A stretch of DNA of 64,000 nucleotides, from contig CAKRRH010000007.1 in NCBI GenBank assembly GCA_934394855.1, positions 8,546-72,545 of the forward strand, written 5' to 3'. This document shows, piece after piece, positions 26,028-34,130 of this stretch (position 1 is its first letter; every line of letters starts with the position of its first letter). Under the pieces are notes generated by a model that worked only from the letters and a program-made list of their open reading frames with translations, made no database searches and had not been told where the DNA came from. The DNA is from an uncultured Eubacteriales bacterium. Lineage in GTDB: Bacteria; Bacillota; Clostridia; Oscillospirales; Acutalibacteraceae. The translations under genes were made by a program, and so were the position numbers.

Positions 26028-26756
26028 TCATGTATTATGCACAAAAATTTTGTCGATTTCCAAAATAGTGATATTCTTAGCTTCGCCGAGCTGCAAATTA
26101 TCATCAAGCATAAGGCCGCCAATGCTCAGCCGTTTAAGCGTTTTGACATGATTCCCGACTGCCGCAAACATTCTTTTAACCTGGTGATATTTTCCCGTTG
26201 TGATCTCAATTTCGATATCGTTGATATCGGCATTCGTAATATTTACCGACTCTGCCTTGCATAATTCACCGTCATTGAGCGTTACTCCCGAAAGCAGATT
26301 ATTTATTGCGCTGTCACTCAACGGATTTTCGAGCGTCGCCGAATATTTTTTGAAAATATGCTTTTTCGGGCTGATAATTTTATGAGCAAGCTCACCGTCG
26401 TTTGTTATGAGCAGAAGTCCGGTTGTGTCCTTGTCGAGTCTGCCGATTGTGAATAAATCATTTTGGTAAAGCTCGTCGGGCAAAAAATTCAAAACCGACA
26501 GCTCGTCGTCAGCCGATGTGCAGACAACACCCGGCTGTTTATTCATCATTATGTATATTTTATCACGGTATGAATAATCAACGCCGTTCACTCTGATTTT
26601 GCATTTATTAAAATCATATTTTTTGTCCGCCGCCTTGATGATTTCACCGTCGATTTCGACAAAGCCTCGGCGAATCAGACGAACAGCGTCGGTCCGTGAT
26701 ATTTTGCATACTTTTGAAACAGCTTTATCAAGCCGAATCGGTTTGTTGTCCTGCAT
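26028..26756 (-). CDS. rsuA: 16S rRNA pseudouridine-516 synthase (RsuA/RluB family)
   Basis: This is a 242-residue pseudouridine synthase with an N-terminal S4 RNA-binding domain (RLDKAVSKVCKISRTDAVRLIRRG), the MNKQPGVVC segment, the catalytic Asp in GRLDKDTTGLLL, and the C-terminal GKYHQVKRMFAAVGNHV block. The short length and S4 domain favour RsuA over RluB. It starts 18 bases after the DUF4830 gene, the last gene of this minus-strand operon. Confidence 0.92.
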   Translation of the reverse strand: MQDNKPIRLDKAVSKVCKISRTDAVRLIRRGFVEIDGEIIKAADKKYDFNKCKIRVNGVDYSYRDKIYIMMNKQPGVVCTSADDELSVLNFLPDELYQNDLFTIGRLDKDTTGLLLITNDGELAHKIISPKKHIFKKYSATLENPLSDSAINNLLSGVTLNDGELCKAESVNITNADINDIEIEITTGKYHQVKRMFAAVGNHVKTLKRLSIGGLMLDDNLQLGEAKNITILEIDKIFVHNT

Positions 26757-26774
26757 TTTGGAAATACTCCTGTG

Positions 26775-27239
26775 TCAGTTTTTATCTAAATATTTAAGTC
26801 CGTGCATGAAACCGCCGAGCGCTGTCGAATGAATGTCGCCCGCTATTATCTTGTCGTCATGAACGGTAAGGGAGGCGTAAACATATTCACTGTTTTCGGG
26901 ATAATTCAGCACCTTGATTGTGTATATTTTTACACTTTGTCCCTTATATTCGGTCAAGTTAAAACCTTGTGAAAGTTGAAGCTCGTTGTAGTTTATATAC
27001 ACACTGTCAAACTCTGACGGAATGACCGTATCCTTGACAGTTTCACTTGATGTTTCGCACTCCCATCCGAATTGCTTGAGAAATTCGATTCGTTGTTGTG
27101 CGGTTTTCGCCGATATATTTATCGAGACTTTTGGTACCGAATTTATTTTTACGGCTAAAAGAATGAGGAAGGGCAGAAGAATGACTAAAACCGCCGCTAA
27201 AATCCGCCTTTTTGTGATTTTTGCCGTAAAACCGAACAT
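26775..27239 (-). CDS. DUF4830 protein, membrane anchored
   Basis: This is a 154-residue protein with one N-terminal membrane helix (about 12-32) and an extracytoplasmic domain. The motifs are RIEFLKQFGWE, IPSEFDSVYINYNELQLSQGFNL, YKGQSVKIYTIKVLNYP and the end GGFMHGLKYLD, which match DUF4830 of Ruminococcaceae. The function is unknown. Its Shine-Dalgarno lies inside an 11-bp hairpin (27250-27284), which suggests translational control. Confidence 0.8.
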   Translation of the reverse strand: MFGFTAKITKRRILAAVLVILLPFLILLAVKINSVPKVSINISAKTAQQRIEFLKQFGWECETSSETVKDTVIPSEFDSVYINYNELQLSQGFNLTEYKGQSVKIYTIKVLNYPENSEYVYASLTVHDDKIIAGDIHSTALGGFMHGLKYLDKN

Positions 27240-27249
27240 TTCAAAATGC

Positions 27250-27284
27250 CTCCTGCATATTTCTTGTTAAAATATATGCAGGAG
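27250..27284 (-). promoter_or_regulatory. Hairpin occluding the DUF4830 ribosome binding site
   Basis: On the minus strand CTCCTGCATAT (27284-27274) pairs perfectly with ATATGCAGGAG (27260-27250) across a 13-base loop. The 3' arm ends in AGGAGG (27254-27249), the Shine-Dalgarno of the gene starting at 27239, nine bases away. There is no U-run, so it is not a terminator. Confidence 0.7.
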
Positions 27285-27303
27285 ACATTCCTGTTAGCAT
27301 AGA

Positions 27304-28707
27304 TTATTCAAAAAATACCGAAAATGCCTTGAACGCCATGTAAAGGTCAAACTTTGCGATAACTTCAAACGGAGAATGCATTGATAGTACCGGAACACCG
27401 AGGTCAACTGTGTCAACATCAAGGTTCGCAATGAACATTGCTACCGTTCCGCCGCCGCCTGCGTCAACTTTTCCGAGCTCTCCGGTCTGCCAAACGACCT
27501 TGTTATCGTTGAGCATTTTTCTGATTTCGCCCATATATTCGGCATTAGCGTCTGATGTGCCCGATTTGCCTCTTGAGCCGGTATATTTCATAATACAAAC
27601 GCCGTGGTTGCAAAATGCCGAATTATTCTTGTCGTTGACATCCGCAAATGTCGGGTCATATGCCGCTGTAACATCGGCTGACAAGCATTTTGAATGACGG
27701 AGAACATTATATCCGTCTGTTTTCTGCTGTTTTGCAAGGTCATTGATGAAATTGACCATATATGCGCTCTGAAGTCCTGTGTTGCCGACAGAACCGATTT
27801 CTTCTTTGTCGGTCAAAACCGATATAGCTGTATATTCGGGGTCTTTTGCACCGAGCGCCGCCATTACCGCAGGATATGCGCAAACTCTGTCGTCATGACC
27901 GTAGCCGCCGACAAGCGAACGGTCAAAGCCGATGTCGCAAACAGGGAATGATGGCACAAATTCAAGCTCTGCACTCTCAAAATCACCCTCTGTGATGCCA
28001 TATTTATCAAAGAGCAACGACATGATGTTGAGTTTAACAGCCTGTGACTCATTGTCGTCGTTAAACGGTCTTGAGCCAATCAAAATATTGAGCTCTTCGC
28101 CCTTGATTCCCTGACCGAGCGGGCGTTTTGACTGTTCTGCGCCGAGATGCGGAAGCAAATCTGTGATGACGAATTTCGGGTCGTTTTCACCGTCGCCCAA
28201 TGATACTTCGACAGCTTTGCCGTCTGCTTTGACGATCATGCCATAGAGCGACAGCGGAATTGTCGGCCATTGATATTTTTTGATTCCGCCGTAATAATGC
28301 GTTTTGAAATATCCGAGCTCGTCTGCTTCATAAAGCGGATCGGGTTTGAGGTCGAGTCGTGGCGAATCAATATGAGCCGCTGCGATTCTGACGCCCTCGG
28401 CAACCGATTTTTTACCGATAACGGCAAGAATGACCGCCTTTTTGCGGTGGTCGACATATACTTTGTCGCCTGCTTTATATTTCTTGTCTGGATCAAACTC
28501 AACAAATCCGTTTTGTTTTGCAAGTTCAATGATATTTTTGTTTGCAAGTCTTTCGGTTTTAGACGAATTTAAGAATTTGATATATCCTTTTGCAAATTCG
28601 TCTACCTGATCAAGGTCCTTTTTCTTAGCGGTAAAATAACCGTTTTTCTTCGACATGAACAGCTTTTCTTTAAGGCTTTGCGTTTTGTTTTCTTTTTTGT
28701 CTGCCAT
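27304..28707 (-). CDS. M18 family aminopeptidase
   Basis: This is a 467-residue zinc aminopeptidase (aspartyl aminopeptidase-like). Metal and catalytic motifs are visible: AAHIDSPRLDLKP (His and Asp ligand region), GGYGHDDRVCAYPA (bridging Asp), TDKEEIGSVG (catalytic Glu-Glu) and PVLSMHSPFE (last His). It releases N-terminal amino acids in the cytoplasm during peptide recycling. It follows the lytic transglycosylase gene. Confidence 0.92.
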   Translation of the reverse strand: MADKKENKTQSLKEKLFMSKKNGYFTAKKKDLDQVDEFAKGYIKFLNSSKTERLANKNIIELAKQNGFVEFDPDKKYKAGDKVYVDHRKKAVILAVIGKKSVAEGVRIAAAHIDSPRLDLKPDPLYEADELGYFKTHYYGGIKKYQWPTIPLSLYGMIVKADGKAVEVSLGDGENDPKFVITDLLPHLGAEQSKRPLGQGIKGEELNILIGSRPFNDDNESQAVKLNIMSLLFDKYGITEGDFESAELEFVPSFPVCDIGFDRSLVGGYGHDDRVCAYPAVMAALGAKDPEYTAISVLTDKEEIGSVGNTGLQSAYMVNFINDLAKQQKTDGYNVLRHSKCLSADVTAAYDPTFADVNDKNNSAFCNHGVCIMKYTGSRGKSGTSDANAEYMGEIRKMLNDNKVVWQTGELGKVDAGGGGTVAMFIANLDVDTVDLGVPVLSMHSPFEVIAKFDLYMAFKAFSVFFE

Positions 28708-28749
28708 AGTTTTATTTTCCTTTCTATATATATTGTGATTAGTTTTTAT

Positions 28750-29340
28750 TTATAAGCCGAACGAGCGAAGCTTGATCATGATGTCGCTGTTCAGCAAAAA
28801 ATCATATTTATCCATTACCTTTACAACACGCTCGCAATATGCGTTTGTTTCTTTAAACGGAGTAGTGTCGAGCGATTTGCCGTCGCTTGAATATTCGCTC
28901 ATTTTGAGCCATTTGTTGACATTTCCTCTTCCTGCGTGATATGCCGCAAGCGCGGTTTTTGTGTCTTTGAATTCTTCAAGATGAAGCGACAGAAGATATG
29001 TCGCATATTTTATGTTGATTTCGGGTGTATATAGGTCGTCGTCAGAATAGGTAACCTTGCCGTCAAGCTTTGTCTGAACCCATTCAAAGGTTTCGGGTGT
29101 CATTTGCATAAGCCCCAACGCACCGACGCTTGATACTGCATTTTCGTCAAATGAGCTTTCGCATTTTATGACGGCAAAAACAAGCGTTTTGTCAACGCCG
29201 TATTCTTTTGAATATTTCTCAACATAATCCGAATATGATGTCGGATAAATGAAATTTTCAATTTTTATATATGATAATATACCGGCAAAAACGAGTGCCG
29301 CTATAATTATTATTACCAAAATTCGTTTAATATGTTTCAA
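28750..29340 (-). CDS. Membrane-anchored lytic transglycosylase (SLT domain, GH23)
   Basis: This is a 196-residue protein with an N-terminal membrane anchor (about 5-27) and an SLT domain. The catalytic Glu is in FAVIKCESSFDENAVSS; GALGLMQMTPETFEWV and ALAAYHAGRGNVNKWL are the other GH23 landmarks. It cleaves peptidoglycan glycan strands to 1,6-anhydro ends. The start is TTG 29340, with AAAGGG upstream. It sits 19 bases after coaE. Confidence 0.92.
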   Translation of the reverse strand: MKHIKRILVIIIIAALVFAGILSYIKIENFIYPTSYSDYVEKYSKEYGVDKTLVFAVIKCESSFDENAVSSVGALGLMQMTPETFEWVQTKLDGKVTYSDDDLYTPEINIKYATYLLSLHLEEFKDTKTALAAYHAGRGNVNKWLKMSEYSSDGKSLDTTPFKETNAYCERVVKVMDKYDFLLNSDIMIKLRSFGL

Positions 29341-29359
29341 AGTTATATCCCTTTACATA

Positions 29360-29962
29360 TTATTGTTTAATAAAATCGACTGCCGATTTTACCGCATTTT
29401 CAAGCTCATCGAGCGTTTTGTCGTTATTTATAATGTAATCGCAGTGTTCCTTTAAAAATTCAACCGAATGAGCGCGGTTCAGCCTGTTTTCGGCGTCCTG
29501 TTCGCTGATGTTGTCACGGCTCATGATTCGCTTTTTCAAAAGCTCCCTGTCAGCCGTGACTGCTAGGATAATGTCGCACAATTTGTCAGCGCCCGCTTCA
29601 AAAAGCGTCGGTGCGTCAAGTACGATATATTCATATCCCTCGTTTTTGAGATTTGTGATTTTTTGATTAATTCGTTCGACAATGCAGGGGAGAGTGATTT
29701 CGTTCAGCTTTGCCGTTTTTTCTTTTGATGAAAAGCAAATTGAGCCAAGTTGCCGTCTGTCAAGCGATCCGTCATCTGATATTATATCATTTCCGAACTC
29801 ATTTGCAAGCAGTTCCAAGCATTTTTCATGCGGTTTTGTTACCTCTCTTGCAACCTTGTCAGCGTCAATTATCGCAAAGCCGTAGTTTTTTAGCATTTCG
29901 CATACTGTCGATTTTCCGCTTCCCGAAATTCCGCAAAGTCCGATTATTTTTGATTTGCCCAT
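29360..29962 (-). CDS. coaE: Dephospho-CoA kinase
   Basis: Catalyses the last step of coenzyme A synthesis. The 200-residue protein has the P-loop LCGISGSGKST, the INADxVAREV-like motif IDADKVAREV, the VLDAPTLFEAG block and the SRDNISEQDAENRL lid region. ATG 29962 was chosen over a start 14 codons upstream because AAGGGGC lies seven bases before it and the protein then begins just before the P-loop. Confidence 0.94.
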   Translation of the reverse strand: MGKSKIIGLCGISGSGKSTVCEMLKNYGFAIIDADKVAREVTKPHEKCLELLANEFGNDIISDDGSLDRRQLGSICFSSKEKTAKLNEITLPCIVERINQKITNLKNEGYEYIVLDAPTLFEAGADKLCDIILAVTADRELLKKRIMSRDNISEQDAENRLNRAHSVEFLKEHCDYIINNDKTLDELENAVKSAVDFIKQ

Positions 29963-29972
29963 GATTTGCCCC

Positions 29973-30989
29973 TTAAAGTGTGATGATTTGGAATGCGGCG
30001 GCACGAAGCAGACGGTTTAATACCGCAAGTCCTACGCCGTTTGATTTCGGCATTCTGGCATAAATCGTCTTTGCCCCCATCTCGTCAAGCTCTCGAAGCG
30101 ACAAAAACAGGTGAGCCGCTTGTTCCTTTTCATCATCATGCTTGCCGAATGTGACATATGGCACGGTGAGTTTGTCTTTATCCTCGTCAAAGCAAAGAGC
30201 ATAAATTTTTTCGCCCTTTGCGTGGTTTACATAATCAATATATTCGTCCGAATCGCCCTTGATGATAATAACATTGGCTTTCGGGGAATAATGTTTATAT
30301 TTCATGCCCGGAGAGGCAGGCTTAACGCCCTCTTTTAACGGGTGCAAAACTGCGTCGTCAATGTCGATATGCCCGATCACCGATTCAATGTCCTCGGGGG
30401 TAACAAAGCCCGGACGAAGCAATTTCGGCGGATTTGATGTGCATAATAATACCGTAGATTCAAGCCCGACTGTGCATTCACCGCCGTCTAAAATTGCGTC
30501 AACTCGACCTGTTAAATCGTCAATGCAATGCTGTGCCGTGACAGGGCTGACGCCACCCGAAAGATTTGCGCTCGGAGCCGCAAGAGGCACGCCCGATTCT
30601 TTAATGATTGCCCGTGCAATGGGGTTTTGCGGCATTCTGATTGCAACAGTTTTGCCGCCGCAGGTGACTTCATCGGGAACAAGGTCGCTTTTGTTCATTA
30701 TCATGGTCAGCGGTCCGGGCCAATATTTATCAGCCAATTTGTAAACGATTTCGGGAATCTCGGTGACAAGGGGCGGGAGCTCTGACATATCGGAGATGTG
30801 AACGATCAGCGGATTGTCCTGCGCCCTGCCTTTTGCGATAAATATATTACGCACAGCAACACTGTCAAATGCGTTCGCCGCAAGACCGTAGACAGTTTCG
30901 GTCGGAATTGCGCAAAGACCGCCGTTTCTTAAAATTTCAGCCGCCGTTTTGATGTCATTTTCATTTTTTTTCAGTAATTTGGTTAACAT
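29973..30989 (-). CDS. tsaC: Threonylcarbamoyl-AMP synthase (Sua5/YwlC type)
   Basis: This makes the threonylcarbamoyl-adenylate used for tRNA t6A37. The 338-residue protein has the YrdC domain (about 1-200) with PTETVYGLAANAF, KGRAQDNPLIVHI, WPGPLTMIM, PSANLSGG and LRPGFVT, then a linker SPGMKYKHYSPKA and a C-terminal Sua5 domain. That places it in the long Sua5/YwlC form. It lies 17 bases after prfA. Confidence 0.94.
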   Translation of the reverse strand: MLTKLLKKNENDIKTAAEILRNGGLCAIPTETVYGLAANAFDSVAVRNIFIAKGRAQDNPLIVHISDMSELPPLVTEIPEIVYKLADKYWPGPLTMIMNKSDLVPDEVTCGGKTVAIRMPQNPIARAIIKESGVPLAAPSANLSGGVSPVTAQHCIDDLTGRVDAILDGGECTVGLESTVLLCTSNPPKLLRPGFVTPEDIESVIGHIDIDDAVLHPLKEGVKPASPGMKYKHYSPKANVIIIKGDSDEYIDYVNHAKGEKIYALCFDEDKDKLTVPYVTFGKHDDEKEQAAHLFLSLRELDEMGAKTIYARMPKSNGVGLAVLNRLLRAAAFQIITL

Positions 30990-31006
30990 AAAAATTACGC
31001 TTTCGA

Positions 31007-32086
31007 TTATTGATTTTCTTGATTTGCCTTCAATTTTTCAGCTGTGTCATAGGTTATGAGTGCATCGATTATTTCATCAAGCTCACCGTTCAAAATTTGC
31101 TCAAGACGGTGCGAGGTCAAATTGATTCGGTGGTCGGTCACTCTTGATTGCGGAAAGTTATAGGTGCGAATGCGCTCGCTTCTGTCACCGCTGCCGATCA
31201 GCGATTTTCTTGTATCGGCAATTTCTTTTTGCTGTTCTCTCATCATGTTATCATAGAGTCTGGATCTTAGCACCATCAGCGCTTTCTCTTTATTTTTATG
31301 CTGTGAGCGCTCGTCCTGACATTCAACAACCATGCCTGTCGGCAGGTGAGTGACTCGAATCGCAGATGATGTTTTGTTTACCTTTTGACCGCCCGCACCC
31401 GACGAACGGAATGTGTCGATTTGAAGGTCGGCGGGATTGATTTCAAGCTCGACATCTTCGGCTTCGGGCAAAACCGCCACCGTTACCGCAGATGTATGAA
31501 TTCGTCCCTGCGATTCTGTTTCGGGAACTCGCTGAACCCTGTGACCGCCGCTTTCATATTTCAGTCTTGAATATGCGCCGTCGCCCTGAATTTCAAAGCT
31601 GATTTCTTTATATCCGCCAAGTCCCGTTTCGCTTGCCGACATGATTTCAAATTTCCAGTGTCGGCTTTCGGCATACATCATATACATTCTTGTGAGGTCT
31701 GCGGCAAATAAAGCAGCCTCATCTCCGCCGGCACCGCCCCTGATTTCCACAATGACCGATTTGTCGTCGTTCGGGTCATGGGGCAGTAAAAGCACTTTTA
31801 ATTCTTCGGATATTGTTTCGAGTTTTGCGGAATTTTGCTTGATTTCATCATCGATCATCTCACGAAAATCCTTGTCCAAACCGCCTTCGGACAGCATTTC
31901 CTTTGCGTCCTCGATTGCTTGCTTTGCCGAAGTATATTCACGGTATTTTTCCACAATCGGGGTTAGATGTTTATTTTCTTTCATGAGCGACGAATATTTC
32001 TTTTGGTCGGTCATTATGTCGGGGGTTAGCAATTCGTTCTGAATTTCTTCATATCTTGCTTCAACCTGACTTAACTTATCAAACAT
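31007..32086 (-). CDS. prfA: Peptide chain release factor 1
   Basis: Recognises UAA and UAG stops. The 359-residue protein has the catalytic GGQ motif in RSSGAGGQKVNKTSSAIRVTH and the stop-codon recognition domain before it; the segment RTYNFPQSRVTDHRI is conserved in RF1. prmC, which often follows prfA, is absent; tsaC follows instead, as in many Clostridia. Confidence 0.96.
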   Translation of the reverse strand: MFDKLSQVEARYEEIQNELLTPDIMTDQKKYSSLMKENKHLTPIVEKYREYTSAKQAIEDAKEMLSEGGLDKDFREMIDDEIKQNSAKLETISEELKVLLLPHDPNDDKSVIVEIRGGAGGDEAALFAADLTRMYMMYAESRHWKFEIMSASETGLGGYKEISFEIQGDGAYSRLKYESGGHRVQRVPETESQGRIHTSAVTVAVLPEAEDVELEINPADLQIDTFRSSGAGGQKVNKTSSAIRVTHLPTGMVVECQDERSQHKNKEKALMVLRSRLYDNMMREQQKEIADTRKSLIGSGDRSERIRTYNFPQSRVTDHRINLTSHRLEQILNGELDEIIDALITYDTAEKLKANQENQ

Positions 32087-32107
32087 ATATTTCTCCTTAA
32101 AATCCGA

Positions 32108-32287
32108 CTATTCGGATATGATTTTTTTGATGTTTTTCTCGGCTTTTGAGCGTGGCAACATAACCTCGTGTCCGCAACACTGACATTTTATCTTGAAATC
32201 CATGCCGACACGCAATATTACAAATCGGTTGCCGCCGCAAGGGTGCTTCTTTTTCATCTCGACCGTGTCGCCGACTTTAATGTCCAT
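32108..32287 (-). CDS. DUF951 small protein
   Basis: This is a 59-residue protein starting MDIKVGDTVEMKKKHPCGGN, with FKIKCQCCGHEVMLPRSKAEK in the second half. That is the DUF951 (YyzM) pattern of one Cys in HPCGG and a CxxC/CG knuckle, probably zinc-binding. The function is unknown. It is the first gene of the minus-strand operon, 21 bases upstream of prfA, preceded by GGCGGAGCG and a clear promoter. Small enough to be missed by automated calls. Confidence 0.85.
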   Translation of the reverse strand: MDIKVGDTVEMKKKHPCGGNRFVILRVGMDFKIKCQCCGHEVMLPRSKAEKNIKKIISE

Positions 32288-32319
32288 GTTTCGCTCCGCC
32301 TTTCATTTTGTTACATTAT

Positions 32320-32348
32320 ATTATATATCATCATTTATATATTTTCAA
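32320..32348 (-). promoter_or_regulatory. Promoter of the DUF951-prfA-tsaC-coaE operon
   Basis: Minus strand TTGAAA (32343-32348), 17-base spacer, TATAAT (32320-32325). Confidence 0.7.
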
Positions 32349-32397
32349 ATATATTTTATGAACATAGACAAAAAATAATAAAAATGTAAAAAAACAG

Positions 32398-32426
32398 TTG
32401 AAAATCGGTCGGTTTTCTGCGATAAT
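32398..32426 (+). promoter_or_regulatory. Promoter of gltX-glnS
   Basis: TTGAAA (32398-32403), 17-base spacer, GATAAT (32421-32426). It is divergent from the prfA operon promoter, about 50 bases away. Confidence 0.6.
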
Positions 32427-32462
32427 AACATAGAATAAGTATATTTTCACGAGGTGTAACTT

Positions 32463-34106
32463 TTGGACTATCAAAAATTAGCAGATTTACTTTTCCCGAA
32501 TGTTGACAAAACTCCCGACGATATGGAAGCGCTCTATCCTCAAAGAGAGACAAAAGAGGGTGCGGTAATTACCCGCATGGCGCCGAGTCCGACAGGCTTT
32601 GTTCATTTGGGCAACCTTGTAATGGGTCTTACCGCAGAGAGAATGGCTCATCAGTCAGGCGGCGTGCTCTATCTCAGAATTGAGGACACCGACGCAAAAA
32701 GAGAAGTTCCCGGTGCTGTTGAAGTGTTGATCAACGCACTCAAAAAATATGACATCATGTTTGACGAGGGTGCCGTGATTGACGGAGATTTGGGAGATTA
32801 CGGACCATATCGACAGCGACAGCGTGAAAATATTTATCATGTATATGCAAAAGACCTTGTCAGCCGCGGACTTGCATATCCGTGTTTTTGCACCGAAGAG
32901 GATCTTGCAAAAATGCGTGAGGAGCAGGAGAAAAATAAAGAAAACTACGGCTATTACGGCAAATATGCTGTTTGGCGTGACCGCCCGATCGAGGATATTA
33001 TCGAAAAGATGAACGCAGGCGTGCCCTATGTTTTGCGTTTTCGCTCAACAGGCTCGATTGACAATAAAATCAAGTTTACCGACCTTATTAAGGGCAATTT
33101 GGAGCTTACCGAAAACGACATTGACCATGTATTGTTAAAATCCGACGGCATTCCGACCTATCATTTTGCTCATGCGGTGGACGATCACCTGATGCGCACA
33201 ACTCATGTTGTCCGTGACGATTCGTGGCTGTCAACATTGCCGTTCCATTTGCAGTTATTTGCGGCGCTTGGGTTCAAACCTCCGAAATATCTTCATATCG
33301 GACCGCTCATGAAGATGGACGGAACATCTAAGAGAAAGCTGTCAAAGCGCAAGGACCCCGAACTTGCGGTAACATATTATCAGGCGGCGGGTTTTCCGAG
33401 CGAGGCTGTTTATGAATATTTGCTGACGGTGCTTAATTCTAATTTTGAAGATTGGCGCCGTGCAAATAAGGAATTGCCTGCAAGCGAGTTCAAATTCTCA
33501 TATAAAAAGATGAATCCGGCAGGCTCATTGTTTGATCAGGATAAATTGGCTGATGTATCAAAGAATGTTATTTCGATGTTCTCGGCTGATAAAGTATATT
33601 CCGATGTGCTCGATTGGGCAAAGGAATATGATAATGACTTTGCGAATGTGTTATCAAACAATGAAGACACCGCAAAAGCGTTTTTTGCAATCGGCAGAGG
33701 CGGCAAAAAGCCGAGAAAAGATATCGAAAAATGGTCCGAGGTTAAAGATTTTTCAGGCTATATGTTCGATGAATATTATAAGCCGTGCTTTGAATATCCC
33801 GAAAATATATCGGCTGACGACGCAAAGGCAATTTTGAACGAATATGTTAAGATATACGACCCGTCGGACGACAATTCGGTTTGGTTTGACAAGGTTAAAT
33901 CAATTTGCTCTCCGCTCGGCTTCTCACCTGATGTTAAGGCATATAAAGCCGACCCCGACAGCTTCAAGGGTCATGTCGGCGATGTTTCGACCGTCATCAG
34001 AATTGCTGTTACAGGCAGAACGAATACACCCGACCTTTGCACGATAATGCAGCTGCTCGGCAAAGAGCGTGTTCTTGAAAGAATCAAGGCTCATATCGAA
34101 AAATAA
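32463..34106 (+). CDS. gltX: Glutamyl-tRNA synthetase
   Basis: Charges tRNA-Glu. The 547-residue class I enzyme has the HIGH-type motif in MAPSPTGFVHLGNL (here VHLGN) and the KMSKS-type motif KRKLSKRKDPE, plus LRIEDTDAKRE. It belongs to the longer clostridial form (about 550 residues). The start is TTG after CGAGGTG. A GlnRS gene follows after 24 bases, so glutamate and glutamine charging are co-expressed. Confidence 0.94.
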   Translation: MDYQKLADLLFPNVDKTPDDMEALYPQRETKEGAVITRMAPSPTGFVHLGNLVMGLTAERMAHQSGGVLYLRIEDTDAKREVPGAVEVLINALKKYDIMFDEGAVIDGDLGDYGPYRQRQRENIYHVYAKDLVSRGLAYPCFCTEEDLAKMREEQEKNKENYGYYGKYAVWRDRPIEDIIEKMNAGVPYVLRFRSTGSIDNKIKFTDLIKGNLELTENDIDHVLLKSDGIPTYHFAHAVDDHLMRTTHVVRDDSWLSTLPFHLQLFAALGFKPPKYLHIGPLMKMDGTSKRKLSKRKDPELAVTYYQAAGFPSEAVYEYLLTVLNSNFEDWRRANKELPASEFKFSYKKMNPAGSLFDQDKLADVSKNVISMFSADKVYSDVLDWAKEYDNDFANVLSNNEDTAKAFFAIGRGGKKPRKDIEKWSEVKDFSGYMFDEYYKPCFEYPENISADDAKAILNEYVKIYDPSDDNSVWFDKVKSICSPLGFSPDVKAYKADPDSFKGHVGDVSTVIRIAVTGRTNTPDLCTIMQLLGKERVLERIKAHIEK

Positions 34107-34130
34107 CTGATTTACAAGGAGTTATATTAA

